Assembly: GCA_050176585.1 (NCBI GenBank)
Contig: JBFXHX010000010.1
Coordinates: forward strand, 1 to 64,000
Reading direction: 5' to 3'
Origin: CAYYWP01 sp050176585
Lineage (GTDB): Bacteria > Desulfobacterota > Binatia > HRBIN30 > CADEER01
Length of the DNA stretch: 64,000 nt
The notes below the pieces were generated by a model, which was not told the origin of the DNA, searched no databases, and saw only the letters and a list, made by a program, of their open reading frames with translations. The translations under genes and the position numbers were made by a program. Below, piece by piece: positions 8,187-17,060 of this stretch (its first letter is position 1; the number at the start of each line of letters is the position of its first letter).

Positions 8187-8654
8187 TCACTTCACCGTGT
8201 ACCCGCGCGCGGAAAGGCATGTGGCATACGCGGCGTCGTAGCGCGCGAGCTGTCCTTTCACGTCGGGCGCCGCTTGTGCTCCACCCGCGGATTGCTGCTC
8301 TTTCAGCTGCCGGCGCGAACGCGCGACGGCAATCAACCGCCCGATGCCCACGCCGCGCATCGCTCCAGATGCCGCGTCGCCTTCGGCCGCGCCGCGCATA
8401 GCACCCACCGCGGCGCCCCGCCCCGCTCCACCGTGATGCTCGCTCGACGGCGTCGGGGTGCCGAATTGCTGTTCGGCGAGGGCGACCGGATCGACGCCGG
8501 TCTCCTTGGTCGCCCATTCGTGACACTCGAACTGGTCCCGCTGCTGTTGTTCCTGCGTCTGCCCTCGAGTCGGCGAGACCTGCTCCTCCGCCGCAGCGAC
8601 CGAGACCGCACTGGTGAACCAGGCCAGACAGACGAACACCACCGCATTGCGCAT
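8187..8654 (-). CDS. Secreted glycine-zipper-like protein
   Basis: A 155-residue exported protein with an N-terminal signal peptide (MRNAVVFVCLAWFTSAVSVAAA). The DQFECHEWATKETGVDP segment is characteristic of glycine-zipper lipoprotein-like families. A central Gly/Ala-rich stretch (GAGRGAAVGAMRGAAEG, then SGAMRGVGIGR) fits a membrane-active glycine zipper, and a C-terminal YDAAYATCLSARGY segment carries a second Cys likely disulfide-bonded to the first. GGAGGGG precedes the ATG at 8654. Role probably envelope-related; not known. Confidence 0.7.
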   Translation of the reverse strand: MRNAVVFVCLAWFTSAVSVAAAEEQVSPTRGQTQEQQQRDQFECHEWATKETGVDPVALAEQQFGTPTPSSEHHGGAGRGAAVGAMRGAAEGDAASGAMRGVGIGRLIAVARSRRQLKEQQSAGGAQAAPDVKGQLARYDAAYATCLSARGYTVK

Positions 8655-8838
8655 GCCGCCCCTCCGATCGCCGCCGATGTGCCGGCGGAACACTTTCCGA
8701 CGGCTATAGCGCGACCGGAGCGCCGGAGGGAAATCGAACCGGGCACGCGGCTCCGCGCTGCCGTTGCGGCGGCACCCTCGGCGATATCGGTGGAGGAGCC
8801 CCTTCCCCCCGCGCGCCCGCCAGCGGCTATACTTCAAC

Positions 8839-9372
8839 ATGCGCGCGCAGCGGACCGCCCCGCCGAGACGGCCCGGCCCGTTTCGCCGCGCGCTCTTTCG
8901 ACTCCCGCTGCTGCTCGAACACTTCGGCGGGCGTCACCTGGCGCGGCTCTTCGCGGCGGCCACCGGTGTGCAGTGGATTACGCTCGAGACGATCGGTCGC
9001 CGGAGCGGTCGGCCGCATCGCGTGGTGCTCGACGTGGTCGGCTACGACCGCACCCGCGATGCGTATTACGTGCAACCGGCATACGGCCGCACAGCGCACT
9101 GGGTGCTGAACGCCATCGCGCACCCGCAGGTGACCGCCGGTGTGAGCGGCCAATGGTTTGATGCGCAGGTGCGCGACGCGAGCGGCGCGGAAGGCGCCGA
9201 AGTCGTCCTGCGCTTCCTGCGCGCGCATCCGCGCTACGGCCGGGTGATCGTCTGGTTCGTCAGGTACGTGGACCGCATCGACCGGCCCGAAGACGACCTG
9301 CGCCGCGCGCTGGCCGCCACACCGGTATTTGCCGTGGAGGTCATCCGCGATCGCGCGAGCCCACCGGCGTAG
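8839..9372 (+). CDS. DDN-like deazaflavin (F420)-dependent nitroreductase family protein
   Basis: A 177-residue protein of the split-barrel nitroreductase/deazaflavin-dependent oxidoreductase family. The family core reads TLETIGRRSGRPHRVVLDVV, then DAYYVQPAYGRTAHWVLNA and HPQVTAGVSGQWFDA, which in relatives bind coenzyme F420. The C-terminal helix ends in RALAATPVFAVEV. It starts at ATG 8839, without a clear ribosome site, and diverges from the glycine-zipper gene. F420 use is inferred from the family; the luciferase-like genes elsewhere in the window are compatible with an F420-producing host. Confidence 0.75.
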   Translation: MRAQRTAPPRRPGPFRRALFRLPLLLEHFGGRHLARLFAAATGVQWITLETIGRRSGRPHRVVLDVVGYDRTRDAYYVQPAYGRTAHWVLNAIAHPQVTAGVSGQWFDAQVRDASGAEGAEVVLRFLRAHPRYGRVIVWFVRYVDRIDRPEDDLRRALAATPVFAVEVIRDRASPPA

Positions 9373-9402
9373 CGGCGCCCGTCGCGATGCGTCATGCGGC
9401 GG

Positions 9403-10824
9403 TCAACGCAGGTCCGGTGCGTACTCGCCGCGCGCGTATGCGTCACAGAACCCGGCCTCGTCGCCGGCGAATCGCGGATCGCGCGCGACCAGCGCCGGTC
9501 GCACGGCGCGCCAGAGGCCGCCCGGGCCGGACGGAAAATTCTTCACCACCAGCACCAGATCGAGGCCCGGATGCCCGACGATGTATTGCCCGCCGAGACC
9601 CGCCGCGAACCACATGCCGGCGTCGATCTGCTGCTCGCAGGTCGCGGGCGGCTCGTAGTTGCAGTTCGGCGACTCCGATAATCCATGCGGATAGCTCTGG
9701 TACACGGCGACCGGGGCACACGGATCCACCGGCGTCTGGCGCTTGGGGGCGCCCGGCGTCTGGCCGAACGTGTAATTCGAAGCGCTGTTCATCCAGGTGA
9801 GATATCCGTACCCGGTGTTGGCGTCCTCGAAGGCGGGGTGCGTCATCTTGTAGACCCACTCGGCGTCCAACAGTCGCGCGCCGTTCCAGACGCCGCGGTG
9901 CAGCAAGAGCAATCCGACGCGCGCCATGTCGCGCACGGTCGAATACCACGTGAAGCCGAGCACCTTGTCGGGCGCCCCGTTGCTCCAGACCGAGTCGTGC
10001 ATCCCGAGCGGCCCGAAGAGGAAGCGCTGCGTGAACGTCTCGAGATCGCCTCCCAGCCGCTGCGGATCCTGCGCGATCGCCGCTCGCATGACGTCGCTCA
10101 AGCGGTTGATCTGCGTGCTGCCCAACGCGTCGTAGGTGAAGACCCGCTGACCGCTGGCGAGGTTCGGGTTGTGCGCGACCATCGCGAGGACGTGGGCGAT
10201 GCGAGCGTCCCGGTTGAAGCTGAAGGTGTCGAGCCAGTGGTCGACGCGGTCCGTGTCGCTCAGCGGACCGGTCTTTCGGCCGGTGCGTGGCAGATCGCGC
10301 GTCTGATACGCGACCAACCCCGTGACGAGCGCGCCCAGGGTCTTGGTGGTCGACCATACCTCCTCGATCTGATCGGGACCGGTCGGGTAGAACTCGTGAC
10401 AGAGCTGTCCGTAGCGCACGAGTGCGTACGGCCTGCCGATCATCATGTCGGCAGCGTCGAGCAGGTCCGGATCCAGGCCGCAGCGCGCTGCCACCTCCGC
10501 GCGCGGCACCGGCTTCCAGGGCCCCGCGCCAGGGTCGGCCGTGCTGGCGAGACATCCTTCCAGAGCGGAGCGCACGCCGACCAACAGCTCCCCGATCGCA
10601 ACCGCTGCGTCGCCGTCGAGGTCCGCCGCGGGGCAGAGCGCCAGCTCCGCGGTCTCCTGGGCGATGCCCACGGCGAGCACGAGCTCGCCAACGGATACGA
10701 CGCTGTTCGCATCGCAATCCGACGGACACGCGGGGGCGCCGGCCCGGGCGCGATCAGCCCCCCCGGTCAGCGCGAGCGCGAGGACCAATGCCGGCAATAT
10801 GCGAAGCAACCACGCGGTGATCAC
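9403..10824 (-). CDS. Secreted serine hydrolase (beta-lactamase/NylB-like) with N-terminal dockerin-like module
   Basis: A 473-residue exported protein. Residues 1-28 form a signal peptide. Residues 32-91 form a dockerin-like pair of EF-hand loops (D-C-D-A-N-S...E and D-L-D-G-D...E) bracketed by cysteines. The rest is a class C beta-lactamase/6-aminohexanoate-dimer-hydrolase fold with the nucleophile motif STTK at 158-161, a Tyr motif FTYDALGS, and a GLGGQY segment near the C-terminus. The GTG start at 10824 places the signal peptide at the N-terminus; longer starts do not. It is the only catalytic protein here carrying the calcium-binding module. Substrate unknown. Confidence 0.8.
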   Translation of the reverse strand: MITAWLLRILPALVLALALTGGADRARAGAPACPSDCDANSVVSVGELVLAVGIAQETAELALCPAADLDGDAAVAIGELLVGVRSALEGCLASTADPGAGPWKPVPRAEVAARCGLDPDLLDAADMMIGRPYALVRYGQLCHEFYPTGPDQIEEVWSTTKTLGALVTGLVAYQTRDLPRTGRKTGPLSDTDRVDHWLDTFSFNRDARIAHVLAMVAHNPNLASGQRVFTYDALGSTQINRLSDVMRAAIAQDPQRLGGDLETFTQRFLFGPLGMHDSVWSNGAPDKVLGFTWYSTVRDMARVGLLLLHRGVWNGARLLDAEWVYKMTHPAFEDANTGYGYLTWMNSASNYTFGQTPGAPKRQTPVDPCAPVAVYQSYPHGLSESPNCNYEPPATCEQQIDAGMWFAAGLGGQYIVGHPGLDLVLVVKNFPSGPGGLWRAVRPALVARDPRFAGDEAGFCDAYARGEYAPDLR

Positions 10825-10873
10825 GGCGCCTCTTCTCTCACTGATGCCCGGTCGCACCACCCGGTACAAGCCA

Positions 10874-10933
10874 TTCAACGCCAAGACTCCGAGGGGCTTT
10901 CAGCACTCCGCGTCTCCGCACCTTCGCGTTGAA
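10874..10933. repeat. REP-like palindromic element, copy 1
   Basis: TTCAACGCCAAG (10874-10885) is an 11/12 inverted match to CTTCGCGTTGAA (10922-10933). The right arm continues inward as CCGCGTCTCCGCACC, the same core as copies at 39.0 and 40.2 kb. It lies between the divergent serine hydrolase and beta-propeller genes. Confidence 0.6.
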
Positions 10934-10996
10934 GCTCAATGCGCGCGCTGTGCTCGCGCACCCGCACGATCTGGTTTAGACTGTGAAGTTGGGTCC

Positions 10997-12139
10997 ATGT
11001 CGATCACCACCTCTCTCGTCCTGTGCGCATGGGCCTGGCTTGCTGCGCTGTGCTTCTTGCCGACCGCACCCGCGCTTGCGCGCGATACCGAGCTTTCGCG
11101 CGTGCTCCAGAGGGTTTTGGCTCCGGCGCCGCTCGATCCGCAGCCGGGCTTCAGCGCCTCTCTGCTGGTCCCGCCGGGCGAGCTGTACGATCCGCTCTTC
11201 ATGGCGCACCACGGCCACGGCGCGCTGGTGCCGGATGCCGGAGGGGAACGGGGCGACCGCGGCGGCCGTCTGCTGTCCGTGAGCGCACGCGGCGAGGTAG
11301 CGGTGATCGTCGACGCCGACAAGCTGCTGCCGATCTTCGCCGTGGACGTCGCCCCGCCCGGCTTCGGCACCTTTGCGGGACAGATCTTCGGTCTGGCCCA
11401 GGTGCGCGCCGGAGTCGGGGGCGCGGTTGAGAACCATCAGATCGTCCGCCTCGATCCGGCCGCCGATTACGCGATGAAGAGCGTGTGCACGCTGCCCACG
11501 GCGGGCGGCGTCAATCAGGGCATCAGTGGGTGGGGCGCCGACGCGCAGTTCGGGCCGCCGGGGAGCCCCTTCGCCGAGCGGTTCTTTGCGATCACCGCGT
11601 TGAACGGCGTCATTCACCAGATGACGGCGGACGGCCGCTGCACCCCATTCGCGACCATCCCGCCGCCATACGGTCAGCCGCTCGGATTCGCCTTCACGCT
11701 GGAGGGAAAATCCATGCTGGTCACCGCGTCCGGCGGGATCGCCGGGACGCCACATGCCCCGGGCGGCGGCGCGGTGCTGCGCGTGTCGCCGATCGGCATC
11801 GTCGACACCGATCCGGTGGTCAGCGGGCTCACCTTCCCGTCCGGGATCCGCGTGGCTCCGCTCGGCTTCGGCACGTTCGGCGGCGAGTTGTTCGTCGCCG
11901 ACTTGGGCCGGGTGCAATCACAGGTGCGATTGACCGAAGCCGAGCCGGACGACGGCGCCATCTATCGGGCCGGCGCCGACGGCAAGCTCCGGCTCGTCGC
12001 CAAGGGCCTGCGCAATCCGATGGGCCTGCGCTTCATCGGCGGGCGGCTGTGGATCTCCGACATCGCCGGCGATTTTCTCGGGGCGCGCCGCGAGCTGCCC
12101 GACGGGTACATCGCGCAGATCTGGCCAAAAGGGAACTAG
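10997..12139 (+). CDS. Secreted beta-propeller-like protein of unknown function
   Basis: A 380-residue exported protein with a signal peptide ending near PTAPALA (about residue 28). The mature part shows repeated G-T-F-x-G and strand-rich blocks (GFGTFAGQIFGLAQ, GFGTFGGELFVADLG) and D-G motifs consistent with a beta-propeller, similar in style to SMP-30/PQQ-dehydrogenase-like folds. No catalytic motif is recognised. It diverges from the dockerin-bearing hydrolase across a 172-bp gap and converges with the Cys-rich surface protein. Calling the fold is moderately safe, the function is not. Confidence 0.6.
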   Translation: MSITTSLVLCAWAWLAALCFLPTAPALARDTELSRVLQRVLAPAPLDPQPGFSASLLVPPGELYDPLFMAHHGHGALVPDAGGERGDRGGRLLSVSARGEVAVIVDADKLLPIFAVDVAPPGFGTFAGQIFGLAQVRAGVGGAVENHQIVRLDPAADYAMKSVCTLPTAGGVNQGISGWGADAQFGPPGSPFAERFFAITALNGVIHQMTADGRCTPFATIPPPYGQPLGFAFTLEGKSMLVTASGGIAGTPHAPGGGAVLRVSPIGIVDTDPVVSGLTFPSGIRVAPLGFGTFGGELFVADLGRVQSQVRLTEAEPDDGAIYRAGADGKLRLVAKGLRNPMGLRFIGGRLWISDIAGDFLGARRELPDGYIAQIWPKGN

Positions 12140-12215
12140 CAGCCGCGGCGCCGGCCGGCACACAACGCGCGCGCTGGTGTTCCGCCCGACGTCGGCCGCC
12201 GCCGCGCGGGCGGCG

Positions 12216-13094
12216 CTACTTCCGCCAGCTGCGGCGCATCTGGTACCCCGCGACGCCGACGAGCGCCATCGTGATCAGCGTGGCTCCCCAGGGCCCCGCC
12301 GCGGGCGCTGCCGCCGGCGACAGCACGGAGAACGCTTCGCACGCGACGCCGATGCCCGAGGATCCCTGGCACGCAATGCACTGGCCGCCGCTGCACTCGG
12401 TCGCGGACGCGTTCACGTCGCATCCGAAGCTGTTGTTGCCGCCGCCCGTGCAGATACCCTGACCGCAGTCGCCCCCGGTTCCGCAGTTCAGATCGTTGAA
12501 GCAGGGCTGACCCTGGCCAGGCCCGGACTTGCAGACGCCGGCTGCGACCATCGCGCTGCCAGCCACGGTGAACAGCTTGCCCGACGCGTTGGCGGGCACA
12601 GTGGTTTCGCACTCGAGCGTGACCATCTCGCCAATGCCGAGCGGCGGCGTCTGACAGAGCAATCCCCCGGACGGTAGCGGGATGCCGGGAATGGGCTCGC
12701 AGATGACGCCGGTGCCGGCGCAGCTCACGGCCTGCGCGTTCTGCGCGGAGCTCAACAACGCCGAGCGCGCCGCCTCCACCGGAAACTGTGCGTGCTCGTC
12801 GAGCTGCGCCGATAGAGGATAGGCCGGCTCACCGGTGGGCAGGCAGATATCCGCGATGCCGGCGATTTGCGCTGCGGGTATCAAGGGCAGGAGCACGAAG
12901 TCCGCGGACGAATTCGACGCTGCGCTGGGACTCGCCAGCGGACAGTTGGACACGTTCGCCAACTTCACCGCGAACTTCTGCGTTCCACCGGTGATCACCC
13001 GCGCGTCCGCGATGATTTCTACATCCACGCCACAACCGGCCGCGACGAAAGCGCAGCCGAACAGCGCCGCCGCCAAGATCTCCATCCGCTTCAT
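12216..13094 (-). CDS. Cys-rich surface protein with C-terminal membrane tail
   Basis: A 292-residue exported protein. The N-terminus (MKRMEILAAALFGCAFVAAGC) is a signal peptide with a lipobox-like AAGC. The middle is strand-rich, and the segment around residues 190-250 is densely Cys-rich (CFNDLNCGTGGDCGQGIC and more), suggesting disulfide loops. The C-terminus is PWGATLITMALVGVAGYQ followed by MRRSWRK, the hydrophobic-plus-Arg layout of sortase or exosortase-type sorting tails. No function is recognised. It may be surface-anchored like the protein at 37686-38600. Confidence 0.6.
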   Translation of the reverse strand: MKRMEILAAALFGCAFVAAGCGVDVEIIADARVITGGTQKFAVKLANVSNCPLASPSAASNSSADFVLLPLIPAAQIAGIADICLPTGEPAYPLSAQLDEHAQFPVEAARSALLSSAQNAQAVSCAGTGVICEPIPGIPLPSGGLLCQTPPLGIGEMVTLECETTVPANASGKLFTVAGSAMVAAGVCKSGPGQGQPCFNDLNCGTGGDCGQGICTGGGNNSFGCDVNASATECSGGQCIACQGSSGIGVACEAFSVLSPAAAPAAGPWGATLITMALVGVAGYQMRRSWRK

Positions 13095-13447
13095 GGTCAC
13101 CTCGGCGCGGCATGTATGAGACATGAAGCATGGGGTCAATCGTACAAAGCGGTCCCTTTGCAGAGCGGCTCGTCAGGCTGCCGTTGGTACGCCGCACCCT
13201 CCACCCGCGGCGGCACGGCCGGACGCCACAGTTGAAGGTGCGCGAGTGGTGACATCGGATCGCGCCGGCTCCATGCTTCGCGGCGGTTGTTCACACCGGC
13301 GGCATGTCGCGGCCAGGGCGCGGCTCCGCCGGGATCGGCATAAACGCGTGGGCCTCCGCCTTCAGCGCTGCGCACGCATCTTTCCCGCGCGAGGTCAGCG
13401 GACCGAAGCGCGCGGCTATCGCGCGCGGTCGTGGGCCGCGGCACTGC
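13095..13447. other. Gene-free intergenic region
   Basis: A 353-bp region between two minus-strand genes. The frames in it are Arg-rich shadows without ribosome sites. No repeat or terminator was seen. It presumably carries the promoter of the Cys-rich surface protein gene. Confidence 0.45.
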
Positions 13448-14629
13448 TCAGTCCGGGCGCGGGTGCGGAGGGAGCGGGGCGCGCAGCACGCCGCCGCCGC
13501 CGCGATTGGTAGCGGTGTTGTTGGTGACGCGTCGGAGGTGGCGCTTGATCGTTTCCAGGTCCTGCCACCACGCCGGCTCGCCACCCCCTTCCCAACGAAC
13601 GTCCCGATCGCCGAGCTCGGCGAGAATGGTGATGCCCCCGCCGCCGCGGTCGACGACGTAGAGCCCGTAATCCTGCGCCGCGTGCGCGATCACCTTGCCG
13701 CGCTTGGACAACCCGAGCGTCTCGATGTTCACGTCCGGGGGAATGGCGAGCAGCGCGCCCATGGGAACCGACCCGGAGTAGCCCGAATCGCGATCGAACG
13801 CATAGGCGGGCCACACCGCTTCTTTCTTCAGCAGCTGGGCGGGCAATTGCACGGCGAGCGCATGGGGGATGCGCCCCGAGGCGATCTCGCCCTTGCGGAT
13901 GAGCCCTGCGAACGACGGGAGCATGCTGGCGCGACGGCCGTTCCACCAACCCGTGCCGTCGCCGCGCGCGTTGATCCAGCTCGCCATCGTGCCGACCACG
14001 TCGCCCTTGGAGGTCACCACCGCAGCGTAGACGTCGAGCACCCAGCCGTCGGGTTGAAACACGGCGAGCAAGCCGTCGGTATCGGGCGAGGGGCACGTAC
14101 CCGGCGGCAGGCGAAAGGTGCCGCGGTAATCGCAGCTGGCCAAATGATAGCTCGGCGGCAACACCCAGCGGTCATCGCGCGCCGCCGATAGGGTCGAGTA
14201 ATAGTTGCCCTCGGTGGTGGGGAGCTCGGGTGCCGAGTGGCGCAGCAGGGACTGCTCCGCGCCAGCCGAATTGCCGCAGGTCTTGCCGCCGCCGGCGAGA
14301 AAGTTCCACGCCGAGTGCTCACCCCAATTGGGGCTGAACAGCATGCGCGCGACCGGATCGGTGGATTTCGCGATCACGATCGACGTGGTCCACCGCCCGT
14401 CGTGATTAATGCCGATCGGATACGACGTGAGCTGCGGCACGACTGCATACTTGGCGCCGCTGCCGATCGGATGGTTCCATGGCGACCGGCGGCTGAACGG
14501 CCACTTGCGCCAGTCGCGCGTCGCCTCCACGCAGTCCGTGCGCGCCCGGTGCTGGGCGGCCGCTGGAACAGCCGCCGTGGAGAGCACGCACGCGGCGAGT
14601 AGCGGCGCGATGCAACGCAACCAGCGCAT
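13448..14629 (-). CDS. Secreted protein of unknown function at the end of the EPS locus
   Basis: A 393-residue exported protein with a signal peptide ending near AAVPAAAQ. The mature N-terminus carries FSRRSPWNHPIGSGAKY, a W-N-P opening I associate with uncharacterised secreted beta-rich proteins. Further aromatic and glycine-rich blocks follow (FSPNWGEHSAWNF, GTGWWNGRRASMLPSFAGLI, WPAYAFDRDSGYSGSVPMG). It is in line with, and 112 bp downstream of, the last glycosyltransferase of the exopolysaccharide locus, so a polysaccharide-binding, lyase or modifying role is plausible but unproven. No clear ribosome site; an in-frame GTG slightly upstream is possible. Confidence 0.6.
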   Translation of the reverse strand: MRWLRCIAPLLAACVLSTAAVPAAAQHRARTDCVEATRDWRKWPFSRRSPWNHPIGSGAKYAVVPQLTSYPIGINHDGRWTTSIVIAKSTDPVARMLFSPNWGEHSAWNFLAGGGKTCGNSAGAEQSLLRHSAPELPTTEGNYYSTLSAARDDRWVLPPSYHLASCDYRGTFRLPPGTCPSPDTDGLLAVFQPDGWVLDVYAAVVTSKGDVVGTMASWINARGDGTGWWNGRRASMLPSFAGLIRKGEIASGRIPHALAVQLPAQLLKKEAVWPAYAFDRDSGYSGSVPMGALLAIPPDVNIETLGLSKRGKVIAHAAQDYGLYVVDRGGGGITILAELGDRDVRWEGGGEPAWWQDLETIKRHLRRVTNNTATNRGGGGVLRAPLPPHPRPD

Positions 14630-14741
14630 GAGGACGAGAGACACCGCGCGCCGCTGAGCGCGCGGTCGCGGCGGCCGCGGCCCGTGTGGTAGCGCGCGGA
14701 TGCCCGCAAAGCAGAGGTGAGCGGTGAGAACGGGCGCGCGC

Positions 14742-15827
14742 TCAGGGCGCGGCCGGCGCGCGGACGAGCCGCGCGTACGCGCCGCGCAGCATGCGGCGGC
14801 CGAGGCGATATGGCGCCTGGCGCGCGCGCGGAGGAAGCGCCAGCGCCAAGGCGTGCAGGCCGACCATCGCACAGGCGCGCAGGTCGCGCATCGCCATGGT
14901 CGGCGAGTGGCGCAGGGCCTCGATGAGGATCGCCCGCGATAGCTCGACCTGGCCGCTCGAGAAGGCCTTGCGGCTCAGCACGCGCAGGTGCCGCGCATAG
15001 GTCTCCCGCGCGCGCCGCGCCGTGTACCCCGGAACGTAGGCACGGTAGCGTTCGAGGTAATCGCGGCTGCCGGCGATGTAGGTGTCGAACGTGTGCATCT
15101 GGCTCGCGGCGCGGATGCGATAGCCGGTCAGCGGCTCGGGCACGAGCTGCAGCGCGTGTGGTGTGAACACGGACAGGCGCGTCCACATCTCGGCGTCTTC
15201 GCAGCTGGCCAGCGATTCGTCGAACAATCCGGCTCGCGCAAAGCACTCGCGCCGCACGATCGCCGTGCTGCCGTTGCCGACGTGATTGCGGCGGACGAGA
15301 TCGCGCGTCGTCGGCCGCCGGCACCGCGACATGAGATACTGGCCGGTCGGCGAGCCGTCCTCATGGAGGTACGCCGAGTGCGAGAACGTGAGCCCGACGT
15401 CGAGCTCGGCATCCATCACCGAGAGATGCTTCGCGGCCTTGTCGGGGAACCAGAGATCGTCGCCGTCGAGAAATCCGATGAACGGTGCGCGCGCGTGGCG
15501 AATGCCCGTGTTGCGCGCCGCGGCGAGCCCGCGATTCGCCTGGGTCACTACGGTCACGCGCGTATCCTCGATGCCGAGCAGGTGGCGTAGCGTATCGTCG
15601 GTCGACCCGTCGTCGACCGCGATCACCTCCAGCGCGTCCATGCTCTGCGCGAGCGCGGACGCCACGGCGTGGGCGGCCAGCGCGCCGACGTCGAAGCAGG
15701 GCACGACGACGGAGAGGCGCAGCTCGCCGGTCGCAATGTGCGCTTGCCGCACCACGCCGGCATCGGTGACCGGCCGTGCGGGTAGTGGCGGGACCTGCGC
15801 GGGTGGGGGGCAGATGGACGCGGTCAT
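14742..15827 (-). CDS. Family 2 glycosyltransferase (EPS locus, copy A)
   Basis: A 361-residue inverting glycosyltransferase with a GT-A fold. Motifs include LSVVVPCFDVG, VIAVDDGSTDDT (nucleotide-sugar-binding Asp), NRGLAAARNTG, the DGDD metal-binding motif in FLDGDDLWFPDK, and SCEDAEMWTRL, likely containing the catalytic base. The C-terminal 100 residues are helical with an amphipathic, positively charged end, fitting membrane association. It overlaps the GT4 stop codon by one base (TGATG). It closely resembles the GT2 at 20577-21662 and has the same length. It adds one sugar to the repeat unit; donor unknown. Confidence 0.88.
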   Translation of the reverse strand: MTASICPPPAQVPPLPARPVTDAGVVRQAHIATGELRLSVVVPCFDVGALAAHAVASALAQSMDALEVIAVDDGSTDDTLRHLLGIEDTRVTVVTQANRGLAAARNTGIRHARAPFIGFLDGDDLWFPDKAAKHLSVMDAELDVGLTFSHSAYLHEDGSPTGQYLMSRCRRPTTRDLVRRNHVGNGSTAIVRRECFARAGLFDESLASCEDAEMWTRLSVFTPHALQLVPEPLTGYRIRAASQMHTFDTYIAGSRDYLERYRAYVPGYTARRARETYARHLRVLSRKAFSSGQVELSRAILIEALRHSPTMAMRDLRACAMVGLHALALALPPRARQAPYRLGRRMLRGAYARLVRAPAAP

Positions 15828-17032
15828 CACTGGCCCTGTCTCGCCGCCGAGCGCACGTGCTCGTCCGACCAGCGCGGCAGCGCGCGACCCGCCCGGGCGC
15901 GGCGTTGCAGCACCCTGTAATACACGCGCTCGGTCTGCTCGGCGATCGCCGGCCACGAATGCGCGCGCCGCACATACGCCTGCGCGCGCGCGGCGACGGC
16001 GCGGTACCGCTCGGGCTCCGCGAGCGCGCGCCGCAGCCGCTCGCACAGCGCCGACACGTCGCCCGGCGCAAAAAACAGATCGTATCCCTCGATGTGCTCC
16101 AGCAGCTGCAGGTGCACCGGCAGATCCGAGACGATCGACGGCACGCCCATCTCGAGCGCCTGCAGCAGCGCCATCGACATGCCTTCGAGCTCCGACGGCA
16201 GCACGAACAGCGCCGCGCCGCGGAAGAGCGCTTCGACGTGCGCGCGGGGCTGGGCGCCGGTGAAGACGACGCGCGCGTCGCTAGCGGCGAGCCGCCGCAG
16301 CTCGGCCGCGTACCCGTCGGTGTGGCTCGAGTCCCCGACGATCACCAGCTGCAGCGGCGTCTCCACGGCCGCGAAAGCGCGGATCAGGTCCTCGGCGCGT
16401 TTCTCCGGCACCAGCCTGGCGACGAACAGGACGTAGCCGCCCGGGCGCAGGTGAAATCGGGCCAGGAGATCGGCATCCACCGCGTCCTCGCCGGTCACCT
16501 CCGTGCCGTTGGGGATGAGCGCCGTCGCGCGGCCATACGCGTCGCGGTAGTAGCGCTCGAGATCGCGCGACACGGTGATGATCTCGTCGACATGCCGCAC
16601 CAGCCAGTGCTCCGCGTGGCGCAGCACACTGGCGCCGAACCCCTTCCACTTCGCGCGCTGCCAGTCGATGCCGTGCACGGTGGCCACGGTCGGCACCGCC
16701 ATCCAGCGGTACCACGGCGCCACGAGCCCGGGTGCGAGCGCGTGCAGGTGGACCAGATCGTAGCGCTCGCGCAGGGTCGCATGCGCGCTGCTGGTGACCA
16801 CGTGCGACACGGTGCCGAGACTCCGGCCGTTCACCGCCGGGCTCCGCACCAGGCGGATGCCCCGGTAGTAATGGGGGGCGCGCCCCGCGTACTCTGGCCG
16901 GCAATACACGGTGATGGCGTGCCCGCGCTGGGCGAGCGCGCCGTAGAGGCTCTCGGTCACCCGCTCGATGCCGCTGTACGAGCTCGGGATACCGCGCGGC
17001 CCGATGACGGCGACGCGAAGAGTTGGCTGCAT
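15827..17032 (-). CDS. Family 4 glycosyltransferase
   Basis: A 401-residue retaining glycosyltransferase with a GT-B fold. The N-terminal domain opens VAVIGPRGIPSSYSGIER. The C-terminal domain shows FVARLVPEKRAEDLIRAF and the EX7E-type segment PSELEGMSMALLQALEMG that contacts the donor diphosphate and ribose. GGGAGGAGA precedes the ATG at 17032. It lies 28 bp after the epimerase stop and overlaps the next GT2 by one base, so the three are probably co-transcribed. A role in building the exopolysaccharide repeat unit follows from context; the sugar is unknown. Confidence 0.9.
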   Translation of the reverse strand: MQPTLRVAVIGPRGIPSSYSGIERVTESLYGALAQRGHAITVYCRPEYAGRAPHYYRGIRLVRSPAVNGRSLGTVSHVVTSSAHATLRERYDLVHLHALAPGLVAPWYRWMAVPTVATVHGIDWQRAKWKGFGASVLRHAEHWLVRHVDEIITVSRDLERYYRDAYGRATALIPNGTEVTGEDAVDADLLARFHLRPGGYVLFVARLVPEKRAEDLIRAFAAVETPLQLVIVGDSSHTDGYAAELRRLAASDARVVFTGAQPRAHVEALFRGAALFVLPSELEGMSMALLQALEMGVPSIVSDLPVHLQLLEHIEGYDLFFAPGDVSALCERLRRALAEPERYRAVAARAQAYVRRAHSWPAIAEQTERVYYRVLQRRARAGRALPRWSDEHVRSAARQGQ

Positions 17033-17060
17033 ACGGGTTCTCCTCCCGGCGGTGGACAGT

